Positions 10,041 to 21,367 of a DNA stretch of 64,000 nt are shown here, piece by piece. Numbering within the stretch: position 1 is the stretch's first letter; each line of letters starts with the position of its first letter. The notes under the pieces were generated by a model. It had not been told where the DNA came from. It saw only the letters and a program-made list of their open reading frames with translations, and did not search any database. The DNA comes from Torymus aiolomorphi (Eukaryota > Arthropoda > Insecta > Hymenoptera > Torymidae), in NCBI GenBank assembly GCA_036365515.1, contig CM070875.1, positions 101,167,128 through 101,231,127 on the forward strand. Direction: 5' to 3'. Both the position numbers and the translations under genes were made by a program.

Positions 10041-10336
10041 TTCGTAATTCGGATTTACTGCGCCGAGCAAGCGTGCTCGGTTAGTGCACGGGCGCGAGCA
10101 GGTAGTGCGAGCGCGCGCGCAACCCGCCAGTAATAGAATGGTCTCGTGACGCGTAATATGCCCATCGCGTACCTGCGGAGCTGCTTTCGATTTCGCAAGT
10201 CAGAGCAACCATCTTGCCTTGTGCTACCGTGCCGAGCACATCGTTCGACCACTCTCTTACTTTACCGCGTTTGCGCCGTTTTTGATATATCGCGTGTACG
10301 TATGAGTGGAGACGCCGACGCGACTATGTTAGAATG
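10041..10336. other. GC- and CpG-rich non-coding block
   Basis: A sudden rise in GC and CpG with short open frames on both strands, none convincing. It might be a promoter or LTR remnant; there is no supporting partner sequence in the window. Confidence 0.3.
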
Positions 10337-10361
10337 AAAGAGAGACGAGAGAGAGAGAGAG

Positions 10362-10407
<46 letters not shown>
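10337..10407 (+). repeat. (GA)n microsatellite
   Basis: Interrupted GA array next to the GC-rich block. Confidence 0.95.
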
Positions 10408-10408
<1 letters not shown>

Positions 10409-10638
10409 TGTACACCGGTTGCTTCTTCAACGTAAGTCTTCTGCTCTCTTCTTCCGTGATTAATGTGTTGAGAAATGAGTAAACTTAGCTCGGTCATAAG
10501 TGAATGAAAGTACGGCGGAGCGTCACTGTAGTAGTTGTGCGCCACTGTGCATTTAAGCATCCGCAAGCAAAGTGTAGCGCACGTAGATCAGACTAGAAGC
10601 GGCCTTCGTAAGAGACGGCACACGGTGCCTAGTGCAAG

Positions 10639-10640
<2 letters not shown>
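10408..10640. other. Unassigned unique-looking DNA
   Basis: Mixed-composition sequence between the GA and TA arrays. I see no coding or repeat signal. Confidence 0.3.

Positions 10641-10693
<53 letters not shown>
10641..10693. repeat. (TA)n microsatellite
   Basis: TA array opening an inverted pair of core cassettes. Confidence 0.95.
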
Positions 10694-10699
<6 letters not shown>

Positions 10700-10850
10700 A
10701 ATTTCTCAACGCAAGAATCGCGACTTTTGTGGAGAAATCTATACCCCCTTTTCCCAGAGTCGGTAACCTGCGGGTCATTATTTCTTTAGTCACATTGTCC
10801 GAACTCTGAGCTAAAGGTTCACATCTCCTCAAAAGTACTAATTTACAAAC
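10694..10850 (+). repeat. Core cassette E1, TCCTCAAAAGT arm type
   Basis: Core at 10776-10793. Outer arms at 10723-10735 and 10824-10836 pair at 12 of 13 positions. Inner pair CAGAGTCGG and CCGAACTCTG also encloses the core. Very similar to the cassette at 60311-60556. Confidence 0.75.
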
Positions 10851-10863
10851 ATATATATATATA

Positions 10864-11066
10864 TTTCGGATATAGAGTTCGGACAATGTGACTAAAGAAA
10901 TAATTACCCTCAGGTTACCGACTCTGGGAAAAGGGGGTATAGATATCTCCTCAAAAGTCGCGATTCTTGCGTTGAGAAATTTGAGGAGTCTCCTCAAAAT
11001 GCCGACATCTCTTCAAAAGTACCGATCTGTACGTTGATATCTCTTCAAATATACCAATTCCCATAG

Positions 11067-11070
<4 letters not shown>
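10864..11070 (-). repeat. Core cassette E2, inverted partner of E1
   Basis: Core on the minus strand at 10888-10905. The sequence is an inverted copy of E1 across the short (TA)n at 10851-10863, so E1 and E2 together form a head-to-head dimer. Several extra copies of the arm word lie at 10980-11050. Confidence 0.75.

Positions 11071-11130
<60 letters not shown>
11071..11130. repeat. (TA)n microsatellite
   Basis: TA array between cassettes E2 and F. Confidence 0.95.
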
Positions 11131-11133
<3 letters not shown>

Positions 11134-11137
<4 letters not shown>

Positions 11138-11372
11138 TTATCGGGGTTGGGTACGGAGCCCAACCCTGTATATTAGTACCTACAGCCGAGAGTTCCCTAT
11201 GACAAGTGACTAAGGAAATAATGGACCCTGGGGTTATAGACTCCAAGGTCGGGCCGCATAGACCCCTATATTTAGAAATATTATGAAGCCCGGGCTGCAT
11301 AATCAAAATCGGGCTCGATAAACCCCTATATACAAAAAAACGGACTTTATAAACCCCTTTCGAGAAATGTAT
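11134..11372 (-). repeat. Core cassette F, inverted copy of cassette C
   Basis: Core on the minus strand at 11206-11223 with one change (TAAGGAAAT). The whole unit reads as a diverged reverse copy of 6698-6944, including the run GGGGTTTATAAAG near its far end. The outer arms are less complementary than in C. Confidence 0.75.
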
Positions 11373-11373
11373 T

Positions 11374-11392
11374 TTGTGTGTGTGTGTGTGTG
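11374..11392 (+). repeat. (GT)n tract at the 3' junction of R1-clade element
   Basis: GT dinucleotides directly abutting the poly(T), which is the poly(A) tail of the minus-strand element. Together with 16065-16212 it brackets the insertion. Confidence 0.9.
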
Positions 11393-11752
11393 TTTTTTTT
11401 TTTAGGAGGAGGAGGAGGAGGTTAGGAAAAATGCATTTCCGCATACGAGATGTTATGTAGGACTCGACCATTTCTGGCAATACCTACTAAAACCCCCTGC
11501 TGTTGTTCTATAGCAGGGCCTCCCCCCGACTGTAATTCCCACCGCGGCAACCGCCGTTAGGCATTACTTCGCGGAGGGCAGTCGCAGCCTCTACGGCCCT
11601 CTACCCCGCCTGGTCCTCTGTGAGACGGTTTTCTCTTCTTTCTTCTTCTCGCCTTATGGAGTTCAATCTGTCCACCACCTCGGTGACGAGACCAATCACA
11701 GCATCCCATCCTCTCTGTGAAGAGAGTAAGCATCTCCCAATGCCCTCAGGAG

Positions 11753-11997
11753 TTAGGGGGCCTTCCCATAAGGCCTGAAACCTTTCTCTCTCTTCCCGAA
11801 ACCTGGGGCATCGAACAAAGCGTGTCCAACGTCCTCATCACTTTCAGGACATGTTGGGCACTCCGCGCTTTGGTACACTCCAATTCTCTTCAGGTATCTG
11901 CGAAAGCAGCCATGCCCAGTTAGTACCTGGGTGAGATGAAAGGTCACGAGTCCGTGTCTCCTCTCCGTCCACTCCACGACACATGGAATAATGCGAT
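11753..11997 (-). pseudogene. Frameshifted C-terminal end of R1-clade ORF2
   Basis: Continues the ORF2 protein in another frame: VVEWTERRHGLVTFHL then LTGHGCFRRYLKRIG and CPTCPESDEDVGHALFDAP. This is the usual C-terminal region of R1-clade ORF2 with its gag-like zinc finger. The normal fourth ligand, a Cys shortly after HALF, is replaced here (FDAP). The shift lies near 11990-12000. Further fragments in 11570-11750 suggest the original stop lay beyond this frame. Confidence 0.7.
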
Positions 11998-14622
11998 GGG
12001 CCACCGACCTTTATCTGCTATATCCCATCGGCGCTGCCACTCTTCCACAGTCTTCCTGGACCATCGGTTTTGACGTGGTCCCTGATCAAGGTCGCCCTCC
12101 TCTCTTATCACTCCTTCACGATACACCTCAGCTCTCTCACATGCCATTAGGTCCAAGGGTGGCAGTCCGGTGACTACCGAGAGAGCGATGTCTGACACGG
12201 TACGGTAGGCGCAGGCCACTCGCAGCACAATTGTCCTGCAGGCCCTTCGGCAAGCTGCACCATAGCTTGGGTTACTACGTATAGCATTAGCCCAGATGGG
12301 GGCTCCGTATAGAATCACGGAATAAACCACCGATGAAAGAAGCAACCGTCGTGGTTGCTTCGGCCCTCCTATGTTTGGCATGATGCTTGCGAGTGCTCGA
12401 GCCACTTTTGATGCCTTTAATCCTGCGTTCCTAAGGTGATCTTTGAACGATATCCGCGCATCTATTGTAACTCCTAGGTACTTCATGGTGTCCCCTGTCT
12501 TGATCTTCTCGTCGTTGACCGTGAAAGTGGCGTAGACTCTCTTTTTTGTTCTGGCAATGAGCACTGCCTCGGTCTTTTCGGCAGCAAGACTGAGTCCATG
12601 GTCGCTCAGCCAATCTCCTACTACCTCGATTGCCGTATCTCCGAGGTATTGCACATCTTCGATGGTTTCCCCAACGATAATGAGAGCAATATCATCTGCG
12701 TAAGCTACTATCAACACCCCATGTGGGAGCAGTTGCCTAAGCAATCCGTCGTACATGATGTTCCAGATTGGGGATCCTAGTACAGAGCCCTGTGGCACGC
12801 CTCCTGTGATCTTATAAGAATGCATACCGTCGTCGGTATCATAGAGAAACGTGCGGTCAGTTAGGTAACTCGAGATTACTCTTCGAAGGTACAGTGGCAC
12901 GCTTAGGTCTTCCAATGCGAGCATGATTTTATCCCACCTGGCCGTGTTAAACGCGTTCCGTACATCTAAACCAATTATAGCACACATGCGTTTTGTGCAC
13001 CGGCTACCACTAACGGCGTTCTCAGCTACTGACACCACCCTATCGATAGCATCGATCGTTGATCGACCCTTTCTAAAGCCGAATCGGTTATCAGACAAGC
13101 CGCCGATCTTTTGTATAGCTGCCTCCAGTCTGACGGATATGATACGTTCAAACAATTTTCCGACTATATCCAACATGCAGAGTGGTCGATACGCGGATGG
13201 TTCATCCGGGGGTTTATTTCCCTTAGGAAGGAGTACCAACCTCTGCATCTTCCACTGTGTCGGGAATATTCCTTCACTTAGGCATGCATTGAAAGTGTCC
13301 TTGAATATGCAAGGAACTTCTAGAGCTGCAGTCTTTATAGCTAAACCAGGAACGCCGTCCAGACCTGGGGCCTTTCTTATGGCAATCTTTTTGGCCGCTA
13401 TCTTCACTTCTGATTCGGTGACTGCTGTTGGCTCGGCTGTACCGATTCTTTCCGTTAGACCAGTGCCATGTTGCCGTTCCTGGTGTTGTGGGAATAAATT
13501 TTGGACTATTCTATAAAGAAAGGTTGGACAGCAGGGAGCTTTGGTGCCTCTGGGATTGATTTTATTTATGACCGTTTTGTACGGCCGTCCCCACGGGTCA
13601 CTGTCCACTTCCTCGCAGAAGTCCTGCCAACACTTTCTTTTGGCTGTCTTGATGGCAATTTTCAGCTCTTTCCTCTTTTGCTCATATCTAGTTGTTAATT
13701 GATCATACAGCGGTCCACGGACTGCTCTTTGGTGCAGCCTCCTAGCACGAAGACACTCTTTACGTATTACCGCAATCTCCTTGTTCCACCAGTAGACTGG
13801 TAATCGTCCCCGGTGGTTCGTCCTTGTGGACATCGAGGCATCGTATGCCGCTGTGATGGTCTCCGAGAGGCTTTGAGCCCTAACCTCAGCTGTTCCTTCG
13901 ACAGATGCTCCTTCCAAAAAGCAGAGAAAAGCTTCCCTGTCGAAAGTAGCTGGTGCCCATTTCTCTCTCTTCGGCATCCGGGTCATATTTGCTCTTTTGC
14001 CTGTCGGGTGGAGCTGGTATGTGAGAGCTCGGTGATCGCTGCCAGTGTACCGATCACTGACTTGCCAGTATGAGCCTTCCCGACTTAATCTGGGGTCGAC
14101 AAAGGTCAGATCTACTATGGAAGACTTTCGTCCTTTAGTGTAGGTCGGCTTTGTCCCTATGTTAGCAATCTCTAACTCTAGTGTCGCGAAGGTCTCAAGC
14201 AGTGCGTAGCCGCGGTTGTTCGTTTTCTTGCTTCCCCACTCAATTGCCCAAGCGTTAAAGTCCCCCCCGATTACGACTGGCAGCGTGGAGGTTCTAACGC
14301 TAGTGACGATAGCATCTAGGGATCTTTCGAACTCTTCTATTGAGTCGCTGGGTGGTAGGTAGCAGCTGTATAATCTTATACCGGATACTTCAACCCAGGT
14401 GAATTTGGGCTGAAGGACGTCCATTTTTTTGGATATGTGGAGTTCTCCGCATACCCAGATGGCCGCCGTGCTGGCACGATCCCTTACCCAGTTTGGTTCA
14501 TTTTTGTCCCTGTACTGCTCACTGATGATTACTATGTCCGCCTTCTCCTCTCGGATCAATTGGGGCAGCAAGTCATGGGCTACTGCACAGTGGTTCATGT
14601 TGATTTGAAGCACTTTAGCCAT
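11944..14622 (-). CDS. R1-clade ORF2: endonuclease and reverse transcriptase
   Basis: A long 892-residue frame. Residues 1-215 are the AP-type endonuclease that nicks the target: QINMNHCAVAHDLL, ISEQY, GGDFNAW and GSDHRAL supply the conserved Asn, Glu, Asp and His positions. Residues about 425-690 are the reverse transcriptase: KAPGLDGVPG, the SAYRPLCMLD box, FGFRKGRSTIDAI, GGVPQGSVLGSPIWNIMYDG and the catalytic VAYADDIAL. The WNIMYDG context and lack of RNase H suit the R1 clade. The frame ends early at RRGDTDS because of a frameshift; the true C terminus continues at 11753-11997. The start ATG overlaps the end of ORF1 by 8 bases, as is common in these elements, suggesting coupled translation. 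Endonuclease and polymerase motifs are otherwise intact. Confidence 0.9.
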   Translation of the reverse strand: MAKVLQINMNHCAVAHDLLPQLIREEKADIVIISEQYRDKNEPNWVRDRASTAAIWVCGELHISKKMDVLQPKFTWVEVSGIRLYSCYLPPSDSIEEFERSLDAIVTSVRTSTLPVVIGGDFNAWAIEWGSKKTNNRGYALLETFATLELEIANIGTKPTYTKGRKSSIVDLTFVDPRLSREGSYWQVSDRYTGSDHRALTYQLHPTGKRANMTRMPKREKWAPATFDREAFLCFLEGASVEGTAEVRAQSLSETITAAYDASMSTRTNHRGRLPVYWWNKEIAVIRKECLRARRLHQRAVRGPLYDQLTTRYEQKRKELKIAIKTAKRKCWQDFCEEVDSDPWGRPYKTVINKINPRGTKAPCCPTFLYRIVQNLFPQHQERQHGTGLTERIGTAEPTAVTESEVKIAAKKIAIRKAPGLDGVPGLAIKTAALEVPCIFKDTFNACLSEGIFPTQWKMQRLVLLPKGNKPPDEPSAYRPLCMLDIVGKLFERIISVRLEAAIQKIGGLSDNRFGFRKGRSTIDAIDRVVSVAENAVSGSRCTKRMCAIIGLDVRNAFNTARWDKIMLALEDLSVPLYLRRVISSYLTDRTFLYDTDDGMHSYKITGGVPQGSVLGSPIWNIMYDGLLRQLLPHGVLIVAYADDIALIIVGETIEDVQYLGDTAIEVVGDWLSDHGLSLAAEKTEAVLIARTKKRVYATFTVNDEKIKTGDTMKYLGVTIDARISFKDHLRNAGLKASKVARALASIMPNIGGPKQPRRLLLSSVVYSVILYGAPIWANAIRSNPSYGAACRRACRTIVLRVACAYRTVSDIALSVVTGLPPLDLMACERAEVYREGVIREEGDLDQGPRQNRWSRKTVEEWQRRWDIADKGRWPIALFHVSWSGRRGDTDS

Positions 14623-15762
14623 CGTTGTTTGTTGTTACGACCTCCATCGTTACCTGCTCGTTGTTGGTCGGGCAGTTCACTGCCTTGTGACCCTCGGTTT
14701 TACACTTGAAGCACAGGGACGACCGGTCAATTACACTCTTACAATTCCGTGCCAGGTCTCCGATTTCATGGCAGTTGAAGCAACGCGTCACTGTTTTACG
14801 TAACCGGACCCGGCAATTAACCCATCCTATTCTGAGTTTTCTAGTTTCCAGCAGCTTTTCTGTCATTGCTACAGGTAGCATAACGCTGGCTGCTTGAGTG
14901 CCACTGTAAGACGCCCAGAGTCTAACATCCCCAGCGGTCATCATTTCGGGGCCGATAATTGAAGTGATCGCCTGTGTTACCTCTTCTGCTGTTGTTGTCT
15001 CGTCCTAATCTTTGATTTCGATTGTCTCCTTATGGGACAATGTTTGTACTACGCTGACCCTGCAAGGGTAGACGAGACAAATGTCTGCAGTTCATGCGAC
15101 ACGATATTTGGTTTGTCTAGCTTCAAAAGCGACTCTCCTGCCTTGGTGCGCCTGATGCGCGTGACCCTTTCTTACAGTGCCTTCAACTCAGGTGCCCCTT
15201 TGAGAGTTCCTAGGATGTCGGCGTAGGTGATCTCACCGCACCTTCTTATTTTGAAGGCATCAGATTGAGCTGACCTCCGCCTAACCGTGGTATGTGCCTG
15301 CACTACTTTCTCCTTGCCGTCAGTCTTGAGTCTCTCATATCTTCTGCGTGTTCCTTTACTTACGACGGTTGCCCAGTCGGTCTGTCCTATCTGAGCTTCC
15401 GGTTTTTTTGCAGGTATCTGTGAGGAAGCACGTATCTTCGCCTTCTTTTCGTTTGGCTCTGGTGGCGGTGAGGGGCGGTTACGTTCGGTGTGTACTACCG
15501 ACGCCTTCCCTTTCCGAAAGAGCGGTGATGTTTGGCTTGTTCCGTCCTTGGTAGGTCTGGTAGCTTGTCCAGACTCATGACTTTTTCGACTTTTGACGAA
15601 TTCTTTTAAGGCTCTTTGGGTAGTCTTCGCCATTGACTTGAGCTCATTGTGAATGTTCTTTTTATCTAGAATAAACTCCACCAGAGCCTCTACCTTTATT
15701 TTTAGGGTTCGGAAGGCAGCTGCATCTGCGCTATCCTGGCTTACTTCGTCTTCTTCTTCCAT
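14615..15762 (-). pseudogene. R1-clade ORF1 (gag-like), broken
   Basis: Best start is the ATG at 15762 (MEEEDEVSQDSADAAAF), giving an acidic N terminus, a basic Pro/Lys-rich middle and then a C-terminal block with CCHC zinc knuckles (CFNCHEIGDLARNC and CFKCKTEGHKAVNC). The protein normally coats element RNA. The frame is interrupted by TAA at about 15172, a frameshift near 15050 and a TAG near 15007; the C-terminal part is open from 14944 to 14615. The upstream extension toward 16242 is just translated (AC)n repeat. The ORF1/ORF2 overlap is kept. Confidence 0.8.
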
Positions 15763-16064
15763 CTTATTCCTGGTATAGTGTATGTGGCTCCCCCCAAAAT
15801 CCGTGGAGCCTGCACCGACCACCGGGGCTTTCACCCGATCGGAATCGGTGGTGGGATTAACCCCTCCATTGAGGGCACCCACTTGGGGTAATGCGTATCT
15901 CTCATTCACTACGTCCATGGTTGGTTTGTTATTTGGGGTGCCTTCCCCTAGCCAGTTTTGGTCCACCCCGGGTATTTTATTTCCCCGGTGCCCTTCATAT
16001 CTGACGAGCTTTCCCCTATCCGCCACCTGGGGAGGCGCCTGATGCGAGACTAGCAACTCGACAC

Positions 16065-16436
<372 letters not shown>

Positions 16437-16452
16437 TATATATATATATATT

Positions 16453-16690
16453 TATGTCGTTTATCGGTTTTGGAGAGTTTTTCTAGATATTATATACCGG
16501 TTTTGAAGAGTTTCTCCGGTTTTGAAGAGCTTCTTCACACCGCAAAGATATATATGACCGGTTTTGGAGAGTTTTCTGCCATTTTCTAGAGTCTATAACC
16601 CCAGGATCCATATTTCTTTGGTCACGTTAACATAGGCAACTCTGAGAAAAAGAACTATACCTTTCCAAAACCGGTTCATCCACATACTTA
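16453..16690 (+). repeat. Core cassette H, ACCGGTTTTGGA arm type
   Basis: Core at 16608-16625 (with CTTTGGTCAC). ACCGGTTTTGGA (16557-16568) pairs perfectly with 16664-16675, and GGTTTTGAAGAG-like words are repeated on the left. The inner AGAGTC/AACTCTG pair is present. Flanked by short (TA)n on both sides. Confidence 0.75.
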
Positions 16691-16704
16691 TATATATATA
16701 GATA

Positions 16705-17453
16705 CTAGTGGGGCTTGGCCCCCCTGCTCGCTCCGCTTGCCAACCCCCGATTAAGAAAATTATAATGATTTTTAAAAATAAAATTATCGAATAAGGATTA
16801 ATTTGACGGCTGATTATTTTTGTTTAGAGAATAAATCTATAAATATATTTTCTATGATAATTTTTGTTAATGTTTTTATAAATTTCATGGCAAACTTTAT
16901 TTGTAATCCATTTATTAGGAATCAAAAACGGATTGATTATACCTTCTTCAACATTTAACTAAAATGCCGCAAAATCTTTATTTTGTATACGAATATTTAC
17001 TTTTAAATTAGAAATATTAAATAATGGCCAAAGGTATGAACTTTCCACAGTTTCTTGTATACTAGTATTTCTAAAGCCACTTTTAACTACTGGTAAAATT
17101 TGTCGAAAATCCCCACCTAAAACAATTAACTTTCCTCCAAAATGTTCATCCTTGCAAGTGTCATCTAAAGCGTCATCTATAATTTCTACCGCTTTTTTGG
17201 AATCATTGAAGCTTCGTCCCAAATTATAATGTCTATTTCCCTCAATTTTTTTTTATCAGAATCTAATATTACAAATGCTCTTTCAATATTACTTAAATCT
17301 AAAGGTAATCTAAATGTACGATGGTTCGTCATACCCTTTGGCAATAAAATAGAAGCTATTCCTGTCCAAGACATAGAAAACAAATTTTTTGTTTAATGAA
17401 ATAAAATAATACATCAAAGTTTTATAGAAAAATGTTTTACCAGATGTTCTACC
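16705..17453 (-). mobile_element. Helitron 3' fragment
   Basis: The minus strand ends in a GC hairpin (GGGGGCCAAGCCCC) followed by A and CTAG at 16705-16708, then host T at 16704. This is the CTRR-plus-T 3' terminus of Helitrons. Upstream in the same strand is helicase coding sequence. The 5' part is missing beyond about 17453. Confidence 0.8.
16959..17453 (-). pseudogene. Helitron Pif1-like helicase fragment
   Basis: Encodes pieces of the C-terminal helicase that unwinds DNA during rolling-circle transposition. A degenerate Walker A (GRTSGKTFF) lies near 17431-17453. After a frameshift come SWTGIASILLPKGM and Walker B IIWDEASMIPKK (about 17205-17221). A second frameshift in a T run near 17193 joins to VLGGDFRQILPV (about 17100). 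It ends at NIRIQNKDFAAF. The copy at 62074-63822 is closely related but keeps one frame. This fragment is non-functional. Confidence 0.85.
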
Positions 17454-18559
17454 AAATTAATAAAAAACGGGAATTTGTCCGTAGTGAGAAGTACCTTTTT
17501 AGTTCAGCAATACACTTTTATTCCTTCATTACTATTTATTAAAAAGATCTAATTCCTTTTCTTATGTGATTTATTTTTTATTATACGTCCAAGATATATT
17601 AGGGATATATTATATGTCTGAGATACATTAGGGATATTCACAAGGGCCAGTTCGGCCATAGTGCAATGATTCGAAAAATCAATATTGTTTGTGAGATCTG
17701 CTATTTTTCAATTGTAATATGTAATTTACGCTTCCTTTGTTAAAGTTTGAAGGTTCCTTGACTGTCAAACTTGCCCTGAAGGAACTACCTTTTTGAGTTC
17801 GACCGTATGTTTATCCTGTAGCTTTAGAAATGATTGCACGTGATTTTTCTACAGCCTCAATGTATTCAATAATCCTTTTAAAGTTCCATAACATACAATT
17901 GTTATCTTTTTATAATGTAAATTTCTTTGTAGTACATTTACGTATCTTCTTTTAAAGTTGGAGGGCTCTTCTAGAGAAATCACCTTTTCGATCACGGTAC
18001 CTTTTTTTTTAGTTGTAACATGTAATTTACGTTTTCTTTGTTGAAGTTAGAAGGTTCTTCGACTGTTATTAAAAGCCTTGTCATGGAGCAATCACCTTTT
18101 TAGGCACGACCGCTACTCGGGAGAGCCTTATAATTTCACCAGAGTGAAAATTGTAAGAATTCAAATACCGAAAATTTAATGTGTAAAAACCATTTTCCAC
18201 TCAGAATGAGTGCGTTTAAAGCGTTTTCTGTGATGTATGTATGTCTGTACGCTCGTATGTACGCATGTTGCTCGATTATCTCAATGAATTTTCGATCGAT
18301 TCCTTTGGGATTCCGGGAAAATACTCGTCGAATTAATTACACCTATGTTCTGGTTCTCTAGCGAAAACGATCGATAGAAAATTTTCAAAATGCCATTACA
18401 AAGAAAAATTGCAAAAAATCGATTTTTAACCCTTATGTCTAGAAAAATTAATTTTAAGCTAATATGTACAGATCTATCTACTAAAACTAATTAATATACA
18501 CCTTTTTTATGTTGGACACTTTTTTGTACGAGAAATATTTGCCAAGATAACTGCGAAAA
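17454..18559. other. AT-rich DNA with a dispersed short repeat
   Basis: No genes. A word like GTTGAAGTTAGAAGGTTCTT (about 18040) recurs with changes at about 17740, 28570 and 36810, each followed by a sequence like ACCTTTTTGAG or ATGGAGCAATCACC. These mark an old dispersed repeat of roughly 250 bp. 18200-18360 holds unassigned sequence with TATGTATGTC runs. Confidence 0.45.
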
Positions 18560-19340
18560 ACGACAAAAAATGGTCAAAAATGAATGATTTTCGGCTATAA
18601 CTTCTCAGGATTTGATTTTACACAAAAATGTTAAATATAAAAGTTGTAGATAATATTGAAGCAAAACTTTTTCCTATTTAACATTTTTTTATAACATCAA
18701 CTCCTGACGATTTAGACTTACAAAAATGATTTTAAACGCGAAAATACACATAAAATGGACGATTTTCGGCTATAACTTGCAGGATTTGATTTTTCACAAA
18801 AATGTTAAATACAAAAGTTGTAGATAATATTGAAATAAAACTTTTTTCTATTTAACATTTTTTTGTAAAATCAATTCCTGACGAGTTAGACTTATAAAAA
18901 CGGTTTTAAACGCCAAAATACACATAAAATTGACGATTTTGGGCTATAACTTGTCAGGATTTGATTTTTCACAAAAATTTTAAATACAAAAGTTGTAGAA
19001 AATATTGAAAAAAAACTTTTTCCCAGTTAACATTTTTTTGTAAAATCAACTCCTGACGAGTTAGCCTTATAAAAACTATTTTAAACGCCAAAAAATACAC
19101 ATAAAATGGACGATTTTCGACTGTAACTTGACAGTATTTAATTTTATACAAAAATATTTAATACATATAAGTTATAGATAATAGTTAAACGAAGCTTTTT
19201 CCCATTTAAGATTTTAATGTAAAATAAATACCTGACGAGTTAAATCTATAAAAACGATTTTAAACGCCAAAATATACATAAAATAGACATTTTTGCTTAT
19301 CGTACAAAGAATTAATTTCCAATAGAAGTCTTAAATACAA
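18560..19340 (+). repeat. About 175-bp tandem repeat, 4-5 units
   Basis: GATTTTCGGCTATAACTT or variants start at 18586, 18761, 18935 and 19112, with a more diverged unit near 19286, giving spacings of 174-177 bp. Each unit also contains ACAAAAATGTTAAATA, AAAGTTGTAGATAATATTGA and GACGAGTTAGACTTA. Divergence rises toward 19300. A fragment of the same unit lies at about 27755-27830. Confidence 0.88.
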
Positions 19341-20989
19341 AGGATATAAATATCGCTTAAATACCAATTAAAAAACTAAAACAATAACCAACAAAACCTG
19401 TTACGTAAAAGCTTTCAAAATTTACAATTTCTTGTCATCATCTAGAGAACTTAGTATATAGTAAAATCAAAATTAAGAAAATGTTTAAAAAGTGCGTTGC
19501 TAAAAATCTATAATTATGTTACCTTACTATTTTGATAACAAATTGAAATTTCATATAAAATTACACAGCTTAACCTGTTAATTATGTTCACAGAACCTAA
19601 GCTATTGAACTAAGAGAATCAAAATTATCTAATATTATAAAAGTACATGTTAAAGTAATATCATATTACACAAAAAAACTCTAGTGTAATGTATGTGTTA
19701 TAGATTTTGTAGTATAGTAAAGTTCAATATGTATAGAGAATTAAAATGAAAACTATTAAATAGGCAAGACTCACTTATATGTACAATAGATACCTTGAAA
19801 TGAGTTCTTATACCCTGACTAAACTTAGAAATTAACTAGATGAGCTAATATGACCAGCGACAACTGCTTACCCGTATTGCATCTAACCACACACACAGCA
19901 CTTTTATGATATCCCCCAGTTCCTAATTATCTATCCCCTCACATTCTAAAGCACTAACACATGAAGATCATTGTAGAGCTGGGGAAGTTGCAAAGTGAGG
20001 CTGGATGGCCCAGGGCGGGCACTACTCCATGGATGCCAGTCTGCTCAGAATTATCTAATAGCCATTTGAGAGGAAAATACTATAGAGACCAATATGCGTG
20101 TCTCAATCTCAAGGACTGCCTGCCTCACCGTAGGAATGAACAAAATACATGAATAGATCAGTCACTGATCTAGGAGACAAGCGAGGAGAATTGAGTACCT
20201 AGAAACCACATGTGACTCATGAATAGATAACACAAAAAACATTACCATATAGAAGAAAATACTGTAGTAATGGTTGTTGTTCACTATTCTCGCTGCACCA
20301 GCTACCTCTAATAATTAGAGGGGAAAGACTGGTGGAACCTTCACTTATTGTTTCATTGCTGAAAACACCTCCATCCTGAGAGTCGCTGAAGGCACCAGCA
20401 GCAGATTAACTGTATACAGAGCCACTAGTATAAGAGTCAAACACATACATGGAAAGTTGAGTATGACTAATAAATAAATGAGCCAAGCAACATCACCACA
20501 CTCAAGAAAGATTCTGCAGCAGGGCCCATCGTTTACACTACTCTCGTCGCCAGATACCTGCAACAAGAGAAAGTACCATCAGCTTACATATCAGAGAGAT
20601 TAGGAACGAGAAAGGGCTTACGAAATTTGCTCTCGCTGTCGACACGCTGCCTTTCTGTCTCTGAGGAATATCATCATCAGCCAGTAATCACGATGAAAGG
20701 GACGACATTCTCCAGGGCGACGTATTGCAGCAGCCACCGTCATCACTGGGAACGCCGGGAGCCAGACGATGCGATTGTTGACATCACACCATGGACATAC
20801 ACGCGCGCACGCCGCCGTAGGGCCGCAGTCAACACAGATTCACTAGGGCTAGTAGCAGAAAGCGCGCGCGCGTTCCATATATATAGATATATCATATCTT
20901 ATATACAGGGAGCGCTCACGGTCACGTGGGTTGCAAGCGTTTTTCCGCTGATGCGAACGCACTATGCGTAGCCTATAGCAGAGATGGCC
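19341..20989. other. Unassigned non-coding DNA
   Basis: AT-rich to 19850, then mixed sequence with a CpG-rich stretch at 20620-20900. Short open frames are present but none has a recognisable domain. It may include unique host DNA. I see no repeat shared with the rest of the window. Confidence 0.35.
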
Positions 20990-21026
20990 GTTACGGCTGA
21001 TGTACTCTGCACGCACAGAGTACCAA

Positions 21027-21221
21027 CACGGAAAGAAGTTTTCACTGAAAAAAAGGATACTTAAAAATAACGGGACTAGAAATTCTCATAACATCACCGT
21101 TTTTATGAATACTAGTATTTTCATGTGCTTTAATGAGAACGTTTATAACAGTTGCTACATATATTATTTTAGGCTATCTGTCATTGTTTTAAATCGACCC
21201 TTGGTATCGGTTTTTCCCGTA
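21027..21221 (+). repeat. Left subterminal inverted repeat of EnSpm-like element
   Basis: Contains the two conserved blocks at 21027-21043 and 21203-21221 that reappear in reverse at 27327-27524. The intervening sequence is diverged. Confidence 0.7.
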
Positions 21222-21367
21222 TCAAACGTAGTGCCAGAAATTTGGAGGCTATAGTATTATAAAAGCGGGCATGTATGCTGACTTATTTCAGAACTTGTAT
21301 TTTGTATTTTGAAAATAATAATTAATAAGCAATTGTGTTTGCAGTGAATAGTGATCGTGTATACATT

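Larger units (their letters stand above)
11393..16064 (-). mobile_element. R1-clade non-LTR retrotransposon in (AC)n
   Basis: The minus strand carries ORF1 with zinc knuckles, ORF2 with apurinic-like endonuclease and reverse transcriptase, a 3' UTR and a short poly(A) tail (poly T at 11393-11403). On both sides the element abuts (AC)n in its own orientation. This matches the site preference known for the Mino group of the R1 clade, which inserts into (AC)n repeats. Length is about 4.7 kb. Both ORFs have breaks, so this copy is inactive. Confidence 0.85.

Noticed and set aside
10535..11480. Tyr/Ile-rich frames
   Set aside because: Translation of (TA)n arrays.
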